Made by a program: the position numbers and the translations under genes. Source: Stieleria magnilauensis (GTDB lineage: Bacteria > Planctomycetota > Planctomycetia > Pirellulales > Pirellulaceae). Taken from it: a stretch of DNA of 64,000 nt. Positions 52,522-60,559 of the stretch are shown one piece after another; the stretch's first letter is position 1, and every line of letters starts with the position of its first letter. A model generated the notes under the pieces. It searched no databases. It saw only the letters and a list, made by a program, of their open reading frames with translations, and was not told the DNA's origin. The stretch spans positions 780,394 through 844,393 of the forward strand of contig CP036432.1 of NCBI GenBank assembly GCA_007753675.1, in the 5' to 3' direction.

Positions 52522-53818
52522 CCTGTCGGCCTGTTGTGCTCGTTTCCCCGGCAAGGCTCGGCAATCGGCCCAGTGCGATCCCGATCAAGGCAAAGAAGAC
52601 CACGGATTCGGATCGCACCGGACCCATGAACGAAACACACAACAGCGACCAGCCGAAGTACCAAATGGCGACCACAGCAAGTGTGGTGGCCAAGTTTTGC
52701 ATCGAACGATCGCCTTGGACCAAGCGGCTGAATTTGACGACCAGATTGCCGATCGCCACGAGGAAAAACAGCAGACCGATGACACCGGTCGACACCAGGA
52801 TTTGAAGGTAGATGTTATGCGCCGTGTGATTGGTTTTCAGCGACCAGACTTCAAGCCTTCCCTCTTCGCTGGTGATGAAGTAGCCGTGCCCGATCCACTT
52901 GGATTTCGTGTATTCCCGCCAAACCTTCGTCCACATTTCTTCACGGCCCGACACCTTGGTCAATTGCCGGGCGGATTGCCCACGCGTGATGTACTGAACG
53001 GTCGGACTCCTGGAATCGAGGACCGAGCCGAACGACGGATCGACCAGTACGATCACCAGCAGCAGCACCGCGAACAGGCTGATCGTCGCGGCACGAACCA
53101 GGTTGCTGGCGTAGAAAAACAACACCATGCCGACCGTCAACGCAGCCATCAACAGCGCCATCCGGCTACTGGCATAGAACAAGACCGTCCCGTGAACCAC
53201 GCCGCCGATCAGCGCCCCCCGCAGCGCCCACCTGTATTTTCCGACAAACAGGCAGAGCACGCAGATCAACAAGCCGATGGATGCGTTGGCACCTGCCGCC
53301 GTCGGGTGAACTATTCCGGAGTTGCCGCCCATCATCAGGCCTCGATCCAATCCAGAAAGATCGGGAACGAAAAGTTGGATGGCGATCACAAAGATGCTGA
53401 ACGCAAGCAACATTTGTCCGAGCATGCGCAACAGTGCTTCGGTGCGGTCTTGCCGGGTTGCCACCAACGCGATCAGCGACGCCAGCACCAGCAGACTCGC
53501 CAACCCACCGGCTTGCCAGAGCGAAATCGCCGGCCGCGGCGTCCACAGAACACTTAAAATCGCCCAGGCGAAATACAGGTAGAACGGATACAGGGGGCGC
53601 AACACCCATCGCGTCTTTGCATCGGGGAGCCGGGCGAGGATCGCAGCCGAGCCGGCAAAAAAGACGACCAGCAAGATCAGCAGCTTGACCATCACAAGCG
53701 GATCAAGCGAAGCGAACGTGGACGGTTCCAGACGACTCGGGATCGTGAACGTCAGGATCGGTAATGCCCAAACCCCGAACGTCGTGATGCGTTGCAAGTA
53801 AGCGTCGGATCGAAACAT
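52499..53818 (-). CDS. O-antigen ligase/polymerase-like membrane protein
   Basis: A protein of 439 residues with about eleven hydrophobic helices and no cytoplasmic enzyme domain. Seen: the topology and loop pattern of the Wzy_C (O-antigen ligase) family. A large non-hydrophobic loop (about 275-330; SRSPTVQYITRGQSARQLTKVSGREEMWTKVWREY) is followed by SLKTNHTAHNIYLQILVSTGVIGLLFFLVAIG, in which the conserved H-N-x-Y-L-Q is diagnostic. Known: such proteins polymerise or ligate glycan repeats on the outer face of the inner membrane. It lies 21 bases after the chain-length gene on the same strand, a functional pair. Confidence 0.92.
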   Translation of the reverse strand: MFRSDAYLQRITTFGVWALPILTFTIPSRLEPSTFASLDPLVMVKLLILLVVFFAGSAAILARLPDAKTRWVLRPLYPFYLYFAWAILSVLWTPRPAISLWQAGGLASLLVLASLIALVATRQDRTEALLRMLGQMLLAFSIFVIAIQLFVPDLSGLDRGLMMGGNSGIVHPTAAGANASIGLLICVLCLFVGKYRWALRGALIGGVVHGTVLFYASSRMALLMAALTVGMVLFFYASNLVRAATISLFAVLLLVIVLVDPSFGSVLDSRSPTVQYITRGQSARQLTKVSGREEMWTKVWREYTKSKWIGHGYFITSEEGRLEVWSLKTNHTAHNIYLQILVSTGVIGLLFFLVAIGNLVVKFSRLVQGDRSMQNLATTLAVVAIWYFGWSLLCVSFMGPVRSESVVFFALIGIALGRLPSLAGETSTTGRQARTPLLT

Positions 53819-53839
53819 GACTTCCCAGGGGGACGTTGA

Positions 53840-55468
53840 TCAACGTGGACGCGTAGCCACGGGAGATTCAGCCTCGGTTTCGCGCCTGACGACTTCCGCT
53901 TGGTCGATCCGGATCGGTACCGACGGACTGACGTGATCCGGCGGCTCGGCCAAGTCAGACGATGATTCCTCCCACAACGCCGCCGATTCAGGACCGAGCG
54001 ATTGGGGCGCCGGGTCGATCGGCAGGTACGACCGAAAATCCAGCAAGACGGGAACACCCATCGCCAAGCCGAACGCGGCGATCAAGCCGGCCATCGCACA
54101 TAGCGGCTTGTTCGGCGAGACAGGCCGTTCCTCCAGCGTCGCCGGCTGGGACACGTTGATACTGGTGATCCGGTGTGATTCCAATTCCTCGTTCAACCGC
54201 GCCTGTTCGAGCATCACCGAATGCAGCTTGTAACGTTCCTCCAGAACCGAGGCGTCGCGTTGCAGTTTGGATAGCCGCTGTTCGTGTTCGTTCAGCGAAT
54301 TGATTTCGGTGAGCAGGTAGTCCCGTTGTTCTTGCAGTTTCTTCCTGCGTTCCAGAAGCGACTTTTCCGAAGCCAGGTCAACAATCTGGCTGGCGAACAG
54401 TTGTTGGTGCGTCGGGTTGATCACCTCCCGAGACTCCGTCAGTTCCGACTCTTGAGCGTCAACGATCTCGCGAGCTTTCTCGAGTTGTTCGCGAATCGAA
54501 GTCAGCTTGGGATGGCCCGTTTTGAATTTCGCAGCATACTCGTTTTCAAGCACTTCCAACTGGAACAGGGTCGTCCTCATGTCGTTGTGCGACTTCCGTT
54601 CAAGTCCGCTGGTTTGTTCCGTCACGGTGCGAGCGACCGAGTTTGCCAACAGGTCGGCATAGGTTTCCGCACGCATCCCGAACTCGACCAGATCCGCTTC
54701 GACTTTAAAGAGTTCGCTGGAAACCTTTTCAAGCTGTGTTTCCAAAAGGGTTTGGCGACCATCGAGAGTGGCAAATCCGGCCGCGTTCTTGGCGTCTCGG
54801 ATTTTGCTTTGAACCTCATCAAGTTGCTGCTTCAGCTCCGTGTCCTGTTCCAGAAAGAAAGCGTAGGTGCCGCGGGTGCGATTGACTTGCGCGTGGTGAG
54901 CCAAATAGGCATCGACCCAAGTGGAGACGATCGTCTGAGCAACCTGAGGGTTCTTTGACTCGAACTCAACCTTGACGAGACTCGATTTCTCTGACGCCGA
55001 AATATCAATCGAGTTTTCCAACGCCCGGATCGCTCGCTCTTCGGAACTGATCGGATCAATGTTGCTGACCCAGGTCTTTAACGAGCCGATCCATGTTGCG
55101 AGACGATTTTTCGATGGTTCTTCAGAGGCACCGTCGGCACTGGGAAGTTTTTCGTCAAGGATCAAGTCGGGGCCAAGACGCTCGACCACATCCTGGATGA
55201 TCGTCCGACTGTGCATCACGTCCAACGTCGTTTCGACTTCGTCTTCGCGAGTCTTGACCGGGGCGTCGGGGTTCCCGACGACCGACATCGTGGGGTCCAA
55301 CGTTGCGCTTTCGTAGCCGACGCGCAACAGCAGCTTGGAAACGGAACGGTACTGCCGCGGGGCGTACAACACCACAGCCACCGCAATGGCAATGACAGTC
55401 ACGAAGGAAAACGCGGCGGCAAACCAGTGACGTCTAAGCGAAGCCCGCCACATTAAGAAGGAGTTCAT
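53840..55468 (-). CDS. Wzz/GumC-like polysaccharide chain-length determinant
   Basis: A protein of 542 residues. Seen: an N-terminal membrane helix (about 14-35), a beta domain typical of Wzz (QYRSVSKLLLRVGYESATLDP), a long coiled-coil middle (about 190-430, with ELKQQLDEVQSKIRDAKNAAGF and LSKLQRDASVLEERYKLHSVML), a second membrane helix at about 455-475 with the proline-rich RPVSPNKPLCAMAG before it, and a short acidic tail. There is no tyrosine-kinase domain with Walker motifs, so the kinase part seen in Wzc-type proteins is absent. Known: it sets chain length and forms the periplasmic link of polysaccharide export. First gene of the pair with the polymerase. Confidence 0.92.
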   Translation of the reverse strand: MNSFLMWRASLRRHWFAAAFSFVTVIAIAVAVVLYAPRQYRSVSKLLLRVGYESATLDPTMSVVGNPDAPVKTREDEVETTLDVMHSRTIIQDVVERLGPDLILDEKLPSADGASEEPSKNRLATWIGSLKTWVSNIDPISSEERAIRALENSIDISASEKSSLVKVEFESKNPQVAQTIVSTWVDAYLAHHAQVNRTRGTYAFFLEQDTELKQQLDEVQSKIRDAKNAAGFATLDGRQTLLETQLEKVSSELFKVEADLVEFGMRAETYADLLANSVARTVTEQTSGLERKSHNDMRTTLFQLEVLENEYAAKFKTGHPKLTSIREQLEKAREIVDAQESELTESREVINPTHQQLFASQIVDLASEKSLLERRKKLQEQRDYLLTEINSLNEHEQRLSKLQRDASVLEERYKLHSVMLEQARLNEELESHRITSINVSQPATLEERPVSPNKPLCAMAGLIAAFGLAMGVPVLLDFRSYLPIDPAPQSLGPESAALWEESSSDLAEPPDHVSPSVPIRIDQAEVVRRETEAESPVATRPR

Positions 55469-55980
55469 AGAATTCGTACAACGATTTGAACTGGGGGACG
55501 TGAACTGGGGAGTGACCGATGGGCGAAGACAGACTCGATGCTAATTTCGAGTCGGGACAACGACCCCGCAACGGTTTGGTTCAGGGGCAGAAACAAGCGT
55601 CCGGGGTGCGTTTTTGAGATTATGAACGGTTATCCGGTCCCACGTCGACGCCCCCCGGACAGCCCCCGGCGCAAAGAGTGCAAGATGATTGGCGACCGAC
55701 GGATTTCACTCAAGTTGGTTAGACACTTGGGTTTTAGGGCAGCTGCGACGTCAGACGGAGAGGTTTTGGCAGGCTGCGTCGCCGGAAAGGAAGCCGCATC
55801 TGGCACAGCCAGACCGCCGGCGCTTCGCGATCCCTGCCTGCAGCGGGCGGAATCATCGTGTGTCATCCACCCGAATCGCAGCGTGTGCTGGGCGCCGCTC
55901 GGTCGATCTGGATGTGGCGGGTTCGGGGTTCGGACGCTCGCGCCCAATACCGCTAAATCGAGAAGCAAAAGTTAAACGCC

Positions 55981-56474
55981 ATGGCTCCCCTCTCCCCCGA
56001 TTCCTGACGAGCCTAAGCGAGTTAGGAATTGGGGGAGAGGGGCTGGGGGTGAGGGGGATCTATTCTGTGCGCAGTCGCTGGATTACGGCAACGATGCGCT
56101 CTCGAAACCCGGTTAGATCTGGCGGTATGTCATACGCTGGAATGCGAATTGCATCAAATCGACTCAGGAGAAATCAGTGGTCTACCGCCCATCGAATGCT
56201 CACGATGAAACTTTCCTCCGGCGCAACCACAATTGCGTCGCTATCAGCTAAACCGCGTTTTCAAATTCATTCGATCGGCCGCGCTGATCACGAGCAAACC
56301 CCTTGGCCTTGTGATTGCGTTTTTGTTGGGTCTTGCGGATTCCCCCTTACCCCCTGCCCCTCTCCCCCAAACAAGCCTCTACCCGTCGCAACGTTTTCGC
56401 TCACTAAAAATCAGTTGGCGGGCATGATGAATCCGCATTGACCAAGAGGCTTGTTCGGGGGAGAGGGGAGCCAT
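55981..56474. repeat. 494-base element with nested inverted repeats, MITE-like
   Basis: The outer arms ATGGCTCCCCTCTCCCCCGA (55981-56000) and its perfect complement (56455-56474) enclose a second pair: TTGGGGGAGAGGGGCTGGGG (from 56031) against its near complement near 56340-56371. No transposase frame is inside. It could be a small non-autonomous element or two merged hairpin repeats. Confidence 0.6.
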
Positions 56475-56499
56475 GTTTGGGTAAGTCACTTCTTGATTG

Positions 56500-56529
56500 A
56501 GCGGTAGTGGGATCGCGCCCTACCGCTAA
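56500..56529. repeat. Hairpin of repeat family A, short copy
   Basis: AGCGGTAGTGGGATCGCGCC followed by CTACCGCTAA forms a stem-loop. It shares the core GCGGTA...CGCGCCCTACCGCTAA with 23858-23907 but lacks the GCTTCACAGCG arm. Confidence 0.65.
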
Positions 56530-56572
56530 CAAACAGCACCCCGTTTGGTGTCAATGGAGTTGGCATTGGGCT

Positions 56573-57868
56573 CACGACGATCGCACCAAAATTAGGCTGC
56601 AAACAGGAGTTTTTCGAGAAAGTCAGTGTTCCAGCCAGCGATTTTGCGTTTCCGCTTGAGACTCTTCTTCCGAGTGTCCCGCTTGAGGAGCGTTGTGACA
56701 AACCGGCGAGCAAAGCTCATGTTCGACGTCGCGTTTTTGGTTCGGAGCCGACTGGAGTCTTCATGAAACACCACATCGAGAACCCAGTGCATGCTCTCAA
56801 TCCCCCAATGCTTACGCGCGCAATTTGAAAATTCACGCACCCTTGCCGGTCGGCTTGATATGTAATACCGGACATCGCTTGATTGCTTGTCGCCACGAGT
56901 GGTGCATGTATTCGCTTGGCAAATACTTTTGGCTCCCTTCCATTGGTCGGTCAGTTCGCGGAGCGCTTCGGGAATCGGACAAGTCGCATAGAAGCGTTCT
57001 TCGTCTCGCCCGGCCTGCTTTCCAAGCGTGGTGATGGTTCGAACACCGTGGTCTTTGAGCCCTTCGTTGTGGGCCATCTCAAAGTAGTCAGCGATGGCGG
57101 CGCAAAGCTTGGGATGGTTGTCCTTGACGGCGAACACATAGTCGCCACCTTCTTCGATGATCTTTTCAGCAATCGACTTTTGGCATCCCATGGCATCGAG
57201 CGTCACGATCGAATTGCGCACGTCGATCAGATCGAGCAATTCGGGAATCGCCGTGATTTCGTTGGACTTGGAGTCGACCTCGGTTTGTCCGAGCGTGACA
57301 CTATGCTCGGTGGCCCAGGCACTGACGATGTGAATCGCGTTGGATTTTTCCGCATCGGTGTAGGACCCTCGCACCGTCTTGCCATCGATCGCCACGTGGA
57401 TGGGACCTGTGTGATTTTTGGAATCGCAATCGGAAGATGCATGGGCAAGTTCACAAAGGTGCGAGTGCCACTGCAGAAGCGCATTTTGAAACTCCGCGGG
57501 CTTTATCAACGACAGCACTCGCGTGATGGTGTCGTGAGAAGGGATTCCAGCTTCAAAGTCAGCGAACTTGGAGAGCCAGTCGAGTTTCTCTCCACCGAAG
57601 CTTTCGATCTCATCGGGACCATCCGCGCCTGCGATGACCGCCGCGACAACCAAGAATAGAATCGAGTTGAGCGGATGGATCGTCCGTCCGGCAACTCGCG
57701 GGTCGCTGACCTGATCAAAACACTCGTGAAACACGTCAATTTGGGAAGCCATTGCCATCTCCATACCAGGGCAGTGAAAAACCAGTCCGGCTGAATTTAT
57801 TAGCAGAGGGGTTCACCAAGGCAAGACATCAACGAATACTGAAACCAGATTTTGGTGCGATCGTCGTG
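56573..57868 (-). mobile_element. Complete ISAs1-family insertion sequence
   Basis: The 1296-base element is bounded by perfect 20-base inverted ends, CACGACGATCGCACCAAAAT at 56573-56592 and its complement at 57849-57868. The ends are flanked by a 10-base direct repeat GCATTGGGCT at 56563-56572 and 57869-57878, the target duplication. It carries one intact transposase gene. Intact ends and duplication argue for a recent insertion. The size, end layout and 8-10 base duplications are known features of ISAs1. Confidence 0.93.
56592..57752 (-). CDS. ISAs1-family DDE transposase
   Basis: A protein of 386 residues from the ATG at 57752, which follows GGAG by six bases; ATGs at 57758 and 57764 are in frame. 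Seen: an N-terminal H-repeat-associated region (FDQVSDPRVAGRTIHPLNSILFLV) and the catalytic acids of the IS4-like RNase H fold: D123 in VAIDGKTVRGS, D186 in TLDAMGCQKS, and E319 in HWGIESMHWVLDVVFHEDSS. GGDYVFAVKDNHP is typical of the family. The frame is intact, so it should be active. Its stop lies at the inner edge of the terminal repeat. Confidence 0.95.
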   Translation of the reverse strand: MASQIDVFHECFDQVSDPRVAGRTIHPLNSILFLVVAAVIAGADGPDEIESFGGEKLDWLSKFADFEAGIPSHDTITRVLSLIKPAEFQNALLQWHSHLCELAHASSDCDSKNHTGPIHVAIDGKTVRGSYTDAEKSNAIHIVSAWATEHSVTLGQTEVDSKSNEITAIPELLDLIDVRNSIVTLDAMGCQKSIAEKIIEEGGDYVFAVKDNHPKLCAAIADYFEMAHNEGLKDHGVRTITTLGKQAGRDEERFYATCPIPEALRELTDQWKGAKSICQANTCTTRGDKQSSDVRYYISSRPARVREFSNCARKHWGIESMHWVLDVVFHEDSSRLRTKNATSNMSFARRFVTTLLKRDTRKKSLKRKRKIAGWNTDFLEKLLFAA

Positions 57869-57878
57869 GCATTGGGCT
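57869..57878. repeat. Target-site duplication, right copy
   Basis: GCATTGGGCT, identical to 56563-56572, directly follows the right end of the insertion sequence. Confidence 0.9.
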
Positions 57879-57939
57879 GACGGCCGTCGACTGATCGTTG
57901 GCGGATCACTCGCGAGGCAACCCTTTGCGCAAAAAAAAG

Positions 57940-57969
57940 AAGGGATGCAGCGTGAACGCTGCATCCCTT
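57940..57969 (-). terminator. Strong intrinsic terminator after the DUF1559 gene
   Basis: AAGGGATGCAGCG and CGCTGCATCCCTT form a perfect 13-base stem with a 4-base loop. On the minus strand the stem is followed by C and then a run of eight T. It lies 29 bases after the DUF1559 stop. Confidence 0.92.
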
Positions 57970-57998
57970 CCGGTAAGGATCGTAACGATGGGGCTCAA

Positions 57999-59225
57999 CT
58001 ATTGATTGAGCGATTCTTGGATCGTTTCTTTTGAAGCCTTGGTTCCCAGGGCTCCCCACAAACCGTACGGGCTTTGCTTGCCAGCACCTCGGGTTCCGAA
58101 GTTCGGATCGTTGTTGCTGTAGGGGACTTGGTTTTGATCGCCGGATTCAATCGAATCGGTGATGAACACGACCGCTCCGTCGGCCATCAGGATGTGTGCA
58201 CCGCCTTGGTGCAGACTGGATGCCGATCCATAGCCAAAGTCGCCGTGTCCGCGGTAGACGCTGTAGCTATTTGGGGGACGAATCGTATTGAACATCGAGA
58301 ACTGGGGACGGGCATCGGGCCAGCGACGACCACGACCGTGGTTGGCGGACTCGTCCAAACCTGGGCGACCGTTGATCACGCTATCGTCCCAGTATTGCGG
58401 GCGATCGGGGTCGACGAACTGTTCCCAGTGGTTCGGTGGCAAGGCCATGTTGCTGGTGTTGTCCTGATAGGGGACCGACGCGACCAATCGTTCGCGGGCG
58501 TCGACCATGTTTTCGCCAGCAGCGATAGTGTTGGACAGGCCATCAAGGATGTCGCGGAACTTGGTGAAGTGGTGGTTGCGGAAAACCCCTCGTGCCCAGC
58601 GGGCTTGGGCTTCGTCACCCCAGGTGCCGTCGGTTCCGGGAACACCGTTCCAGTTGATTCCGGCGTGGTGGCCTTCAAAGTAGGCGTCGCCCTGGCATGC
58701 CGAGTAGTTCGTGAATGCGACCCGTGCCGGGGTGCTTTGGGTCGGGTCACTCGGGCAGCGGAAACCGGGAACCTGAGTCAACCAAGGTTGGTAGTTCTCG
58801 TTCCACGGCACGGGGCCCATCGCGGGATAGGGGGCGTCATTGGCCGGTATCACCCCGGGGCGAATCGAGCCGTCACGGTTCTTGTTAAACGGATTGGAAA
58901 TTTGGTCCCACAATCCCTGCTGCTCAATGAACGGCAGGACTCCGACCATCCAGCTCAAGCAAAACCGGTTGTCAAAATTGTCATTGTTACGCGGGTGATC
59001 ATAGGTGCCTGTCGCGTTCATCGGCAGGTTCTTGTACGCCGAGTGGTAGTTGTGCAACGCCAAGCCGATCTGCTTGAAATTGTTGCTGCAACTCATCCGC
59101 CGCGCTGCTTCACGTGCAGCTTGGACGGCGGGCAAAAGTAGACCCACCAAAATACCAATGATGGCGATAACTACCAAAAGCTCAACGAGTGTAAAACCAC
59201 TTCGTTGAGGGGATCGATTCTTCAT
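57999..59225 (-). CDS. DUF1559 pilin-like secreted protein
   Basis: A protein of 408 residues. GGAG six bases before the ATG at 59225 favours it over an ATG two codons upstream that touches the GGAG. Seen: a type IV prepilin-like head with cleavage site SGFTLVELLVVIAIIGILVGLLLPAVQAAREAARR (glycine then FTLVE), the DUF1559 body (SCSNNFKQIGLALHNYHSAYKNLP), a proline/asparagine-rich middle, and the C-terminal signature HQGGAHILMADGAVVFI. Known: the family is greatly expanded in planctomycetes, is exported through the pseudopilin route, and its function is uncertain. It stands alone with its own terminator. Confidence 0.95.
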   Translation of the reverse strand: MKNRSPQRSGFTLVELLVVIAIIGILVGLLLPAVQAAREAARRMSCSNNFKQIGLALHNYHSAYKNLPMNATGTYDHPRNNDNFDNRFCLSWMVGVLPFIEQQGLWDQISNPFNKNRDGSIRPGVIPANDAPYPAMGPVPWNENYQPWLTQVPGFRCPSDPTQSTPARVAFTNYSACQGDAYFEGHHAGINWNGVPGTDGTWGDEAQARWARGVFRNHHFTKFRDILDGLSNTIAAGENMVDARERLVASVPYQDNTSNMALPPNHWEQFVDPDRPQYWDDSVINGRPGLDESANHGRGRRWPDARPQFSMFNTIRPPNSYSVYRGHGDFGYGSASSLHQGGAHILMADGAVVFITDSIESGDQNQVPYSNNDPNFGTRGAGKQSPYGLWGALGTKASKETIQESLNQ

Positions 59226-60178
59226 TTGCATCTCCGAAGACAGTTCGCTTCAATTAAGAAAAGGTTCATTTCACACAGGGAGCATCCACTTGACGCTCCC
59301 GGGATTTCGGTCAATCCAGCGATTGAAACCGAGTATAGTTTCGGACCCCGATTCTCGGCAGTCCTTCTCACATTAGTAAACGCCAGAAAGCCTCGAAAGA
59401 ATCGCTGGAATCTTAAATATTTTCATAAAGGCAGTTTTTATAAACCGCTTCCATTCATTCGCTGCGTTTTGCAAGGCGGATGGCTGCAAAACGCAAGTTC
59501 CAAGGTAGGGGTTGTTGATCACAAAGGTGCTAGGGCAATTCGGCGCAGTAACCCGGGTTCAACATCCGCTCGTTGCCAATCAGGGGACGCGACGTCGTGC
59601 TTTCGTCCTGTAGCCCCGGCGGGCTATTACTCTCTGGCGGACTGGTCACCTGTCGTCGCACACCCTCCCGAAGGCTCACGCTATCAAGGCCAGCGATCCC
59701 AAGGCCAACGTTTCGGAGGCCAAGACTTCGCGCCTGTAACCGACCGCCCCACGTCGCTGCGCTCAGAACGCTGCTCTCAGAACGCTGCTCTCGGGATGCA
59801 CGGTCAGTGGTAAGGAGGGATTCTCCCGCTCGCTCGCTGTCGATCGACCGGCACCGGTAACCGACACACCTGGGGCTCAGAAGACTTCCACTTGGTCTCA
59901 CCGACCTGAGAATGCCAGCCCTTCTTTGAACGTCAGCGGGCCGGTTGGAAGAAACCCGAAAGCGTCAGCCAGGGGCCACCCCCGCTTACGCCTTACGTCG
60001 CCGTGTTGATTCGGCAGATCGTTTGAATCAAATAGGCTCGACGGCGGCAGGTTGATCGAAGGTCGAGGGACACATCCGGCGTGCACAATCGCACGCCAAC
60101 TTTTCAATTCTCAAATTCAGCTCGCGTCGCTCTCTGGGTGGGGCACTTTAGTGTTAGGAGCGCAACGAGAAAGGTTTC
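59226..60178. other. Intergenic region of about 950 bases, no gene identified
   Basis: No supported gene on either strand; the open frames (59205-59813 plus, 59530-59901 minus) are Arg/Ser-rich and without domain. The stretch near 59764-59794 repeats the unit CTCAGAACGCTGCT in tandem. An AT-rich patch near 59415-59445 may belong to a promoter. Confidence 0.5.
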
Positions 60179-60367
60179 CTATTTCTTTTTAAAGTTCTCG
60201 AGTTCTTGTTTCCGCATCATTTCCCCATAATCTTCGGCTTCTTGGATTTCCTCTTGGGTCTGTGCGGAGGTTTCTTCAAACGCCGCCTCACCACCGCCGG
60301 TACCACATCCAGGTACTGCACAGAGGAAACAAGCCAGAGCCATCAAAGACAGAAGTTTGCGAGCCAT
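60179..60367 (-). CDS. Small lipoprotein
   Basis: A protein of 62 residues with a lipoprotein signal (MARKLLSLMALACFLCAVPGC; lipobox AVPG-C21) and a charged, glutamate-rich helical tail (QTQEEIQEAEDYGEMMRKQELENFKKK). The start is the ATG at 60367. After processing, about 41 residues would remain anchored in a membrane. Small lipoproteins with such tails are common near planctomycete secretory genes but have no known role. It is divergent from the following ASPIC/UnbV gene. Confidence 0.75.
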   Translation of the reverse strand: MARKLLSLMALACFLCAVPGCGTGGGEAAFEETSAQTQEEIQEAEDYGEMMRKQELENFKKK

Positions 60368-60559
60368 GTGAATCTCGTGGGTAAGAATTCCTAATTTGAC
60401 CGGTTTCTAGAGCGGAGATGTTATCCTTAAGTTGCTTAAAATCAAGTGGCTCGCCACCGTGGCGCAAGTTCCGTAAACCGGTGATCGTTGACCCGTGTCG
60501 CTACCCCGATCGCACCGAGTGCCACACCGCAATCAAACAGCAGCTCTCTTATTAACCGC

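Larger units (their letters stand above)
55469..56572. other. Repeat-rich intergenic region with nested inverted repeats
   Basis: About 1.1 kb without a supported gene; long open frames here (55538-55975, 55689-56441) run across palindromes and show no domain. It holds the 494-base inverted-repeat element (55981-56474), a family A hairpin (56500-56529), a half copy near 55935-55958, and the left target-site copy of the insertion sequence (56563-56572). Confidence 0.6.

Noticed and set aside
55689..56441. Plus-strand open frame of 250 codons before the insertion sequence
   Set aside because: It runs through the nested inverted-repeat element, so its length reflects repeated GC-rich words, not a protein.
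59205..59901. Open frames on both strands upstream of the DUF1559 gene
   Set aside because: Composition is Arg/Ser/Pro-rich with no domain; one contains the tandem CTCAGAACGCTGCT words.
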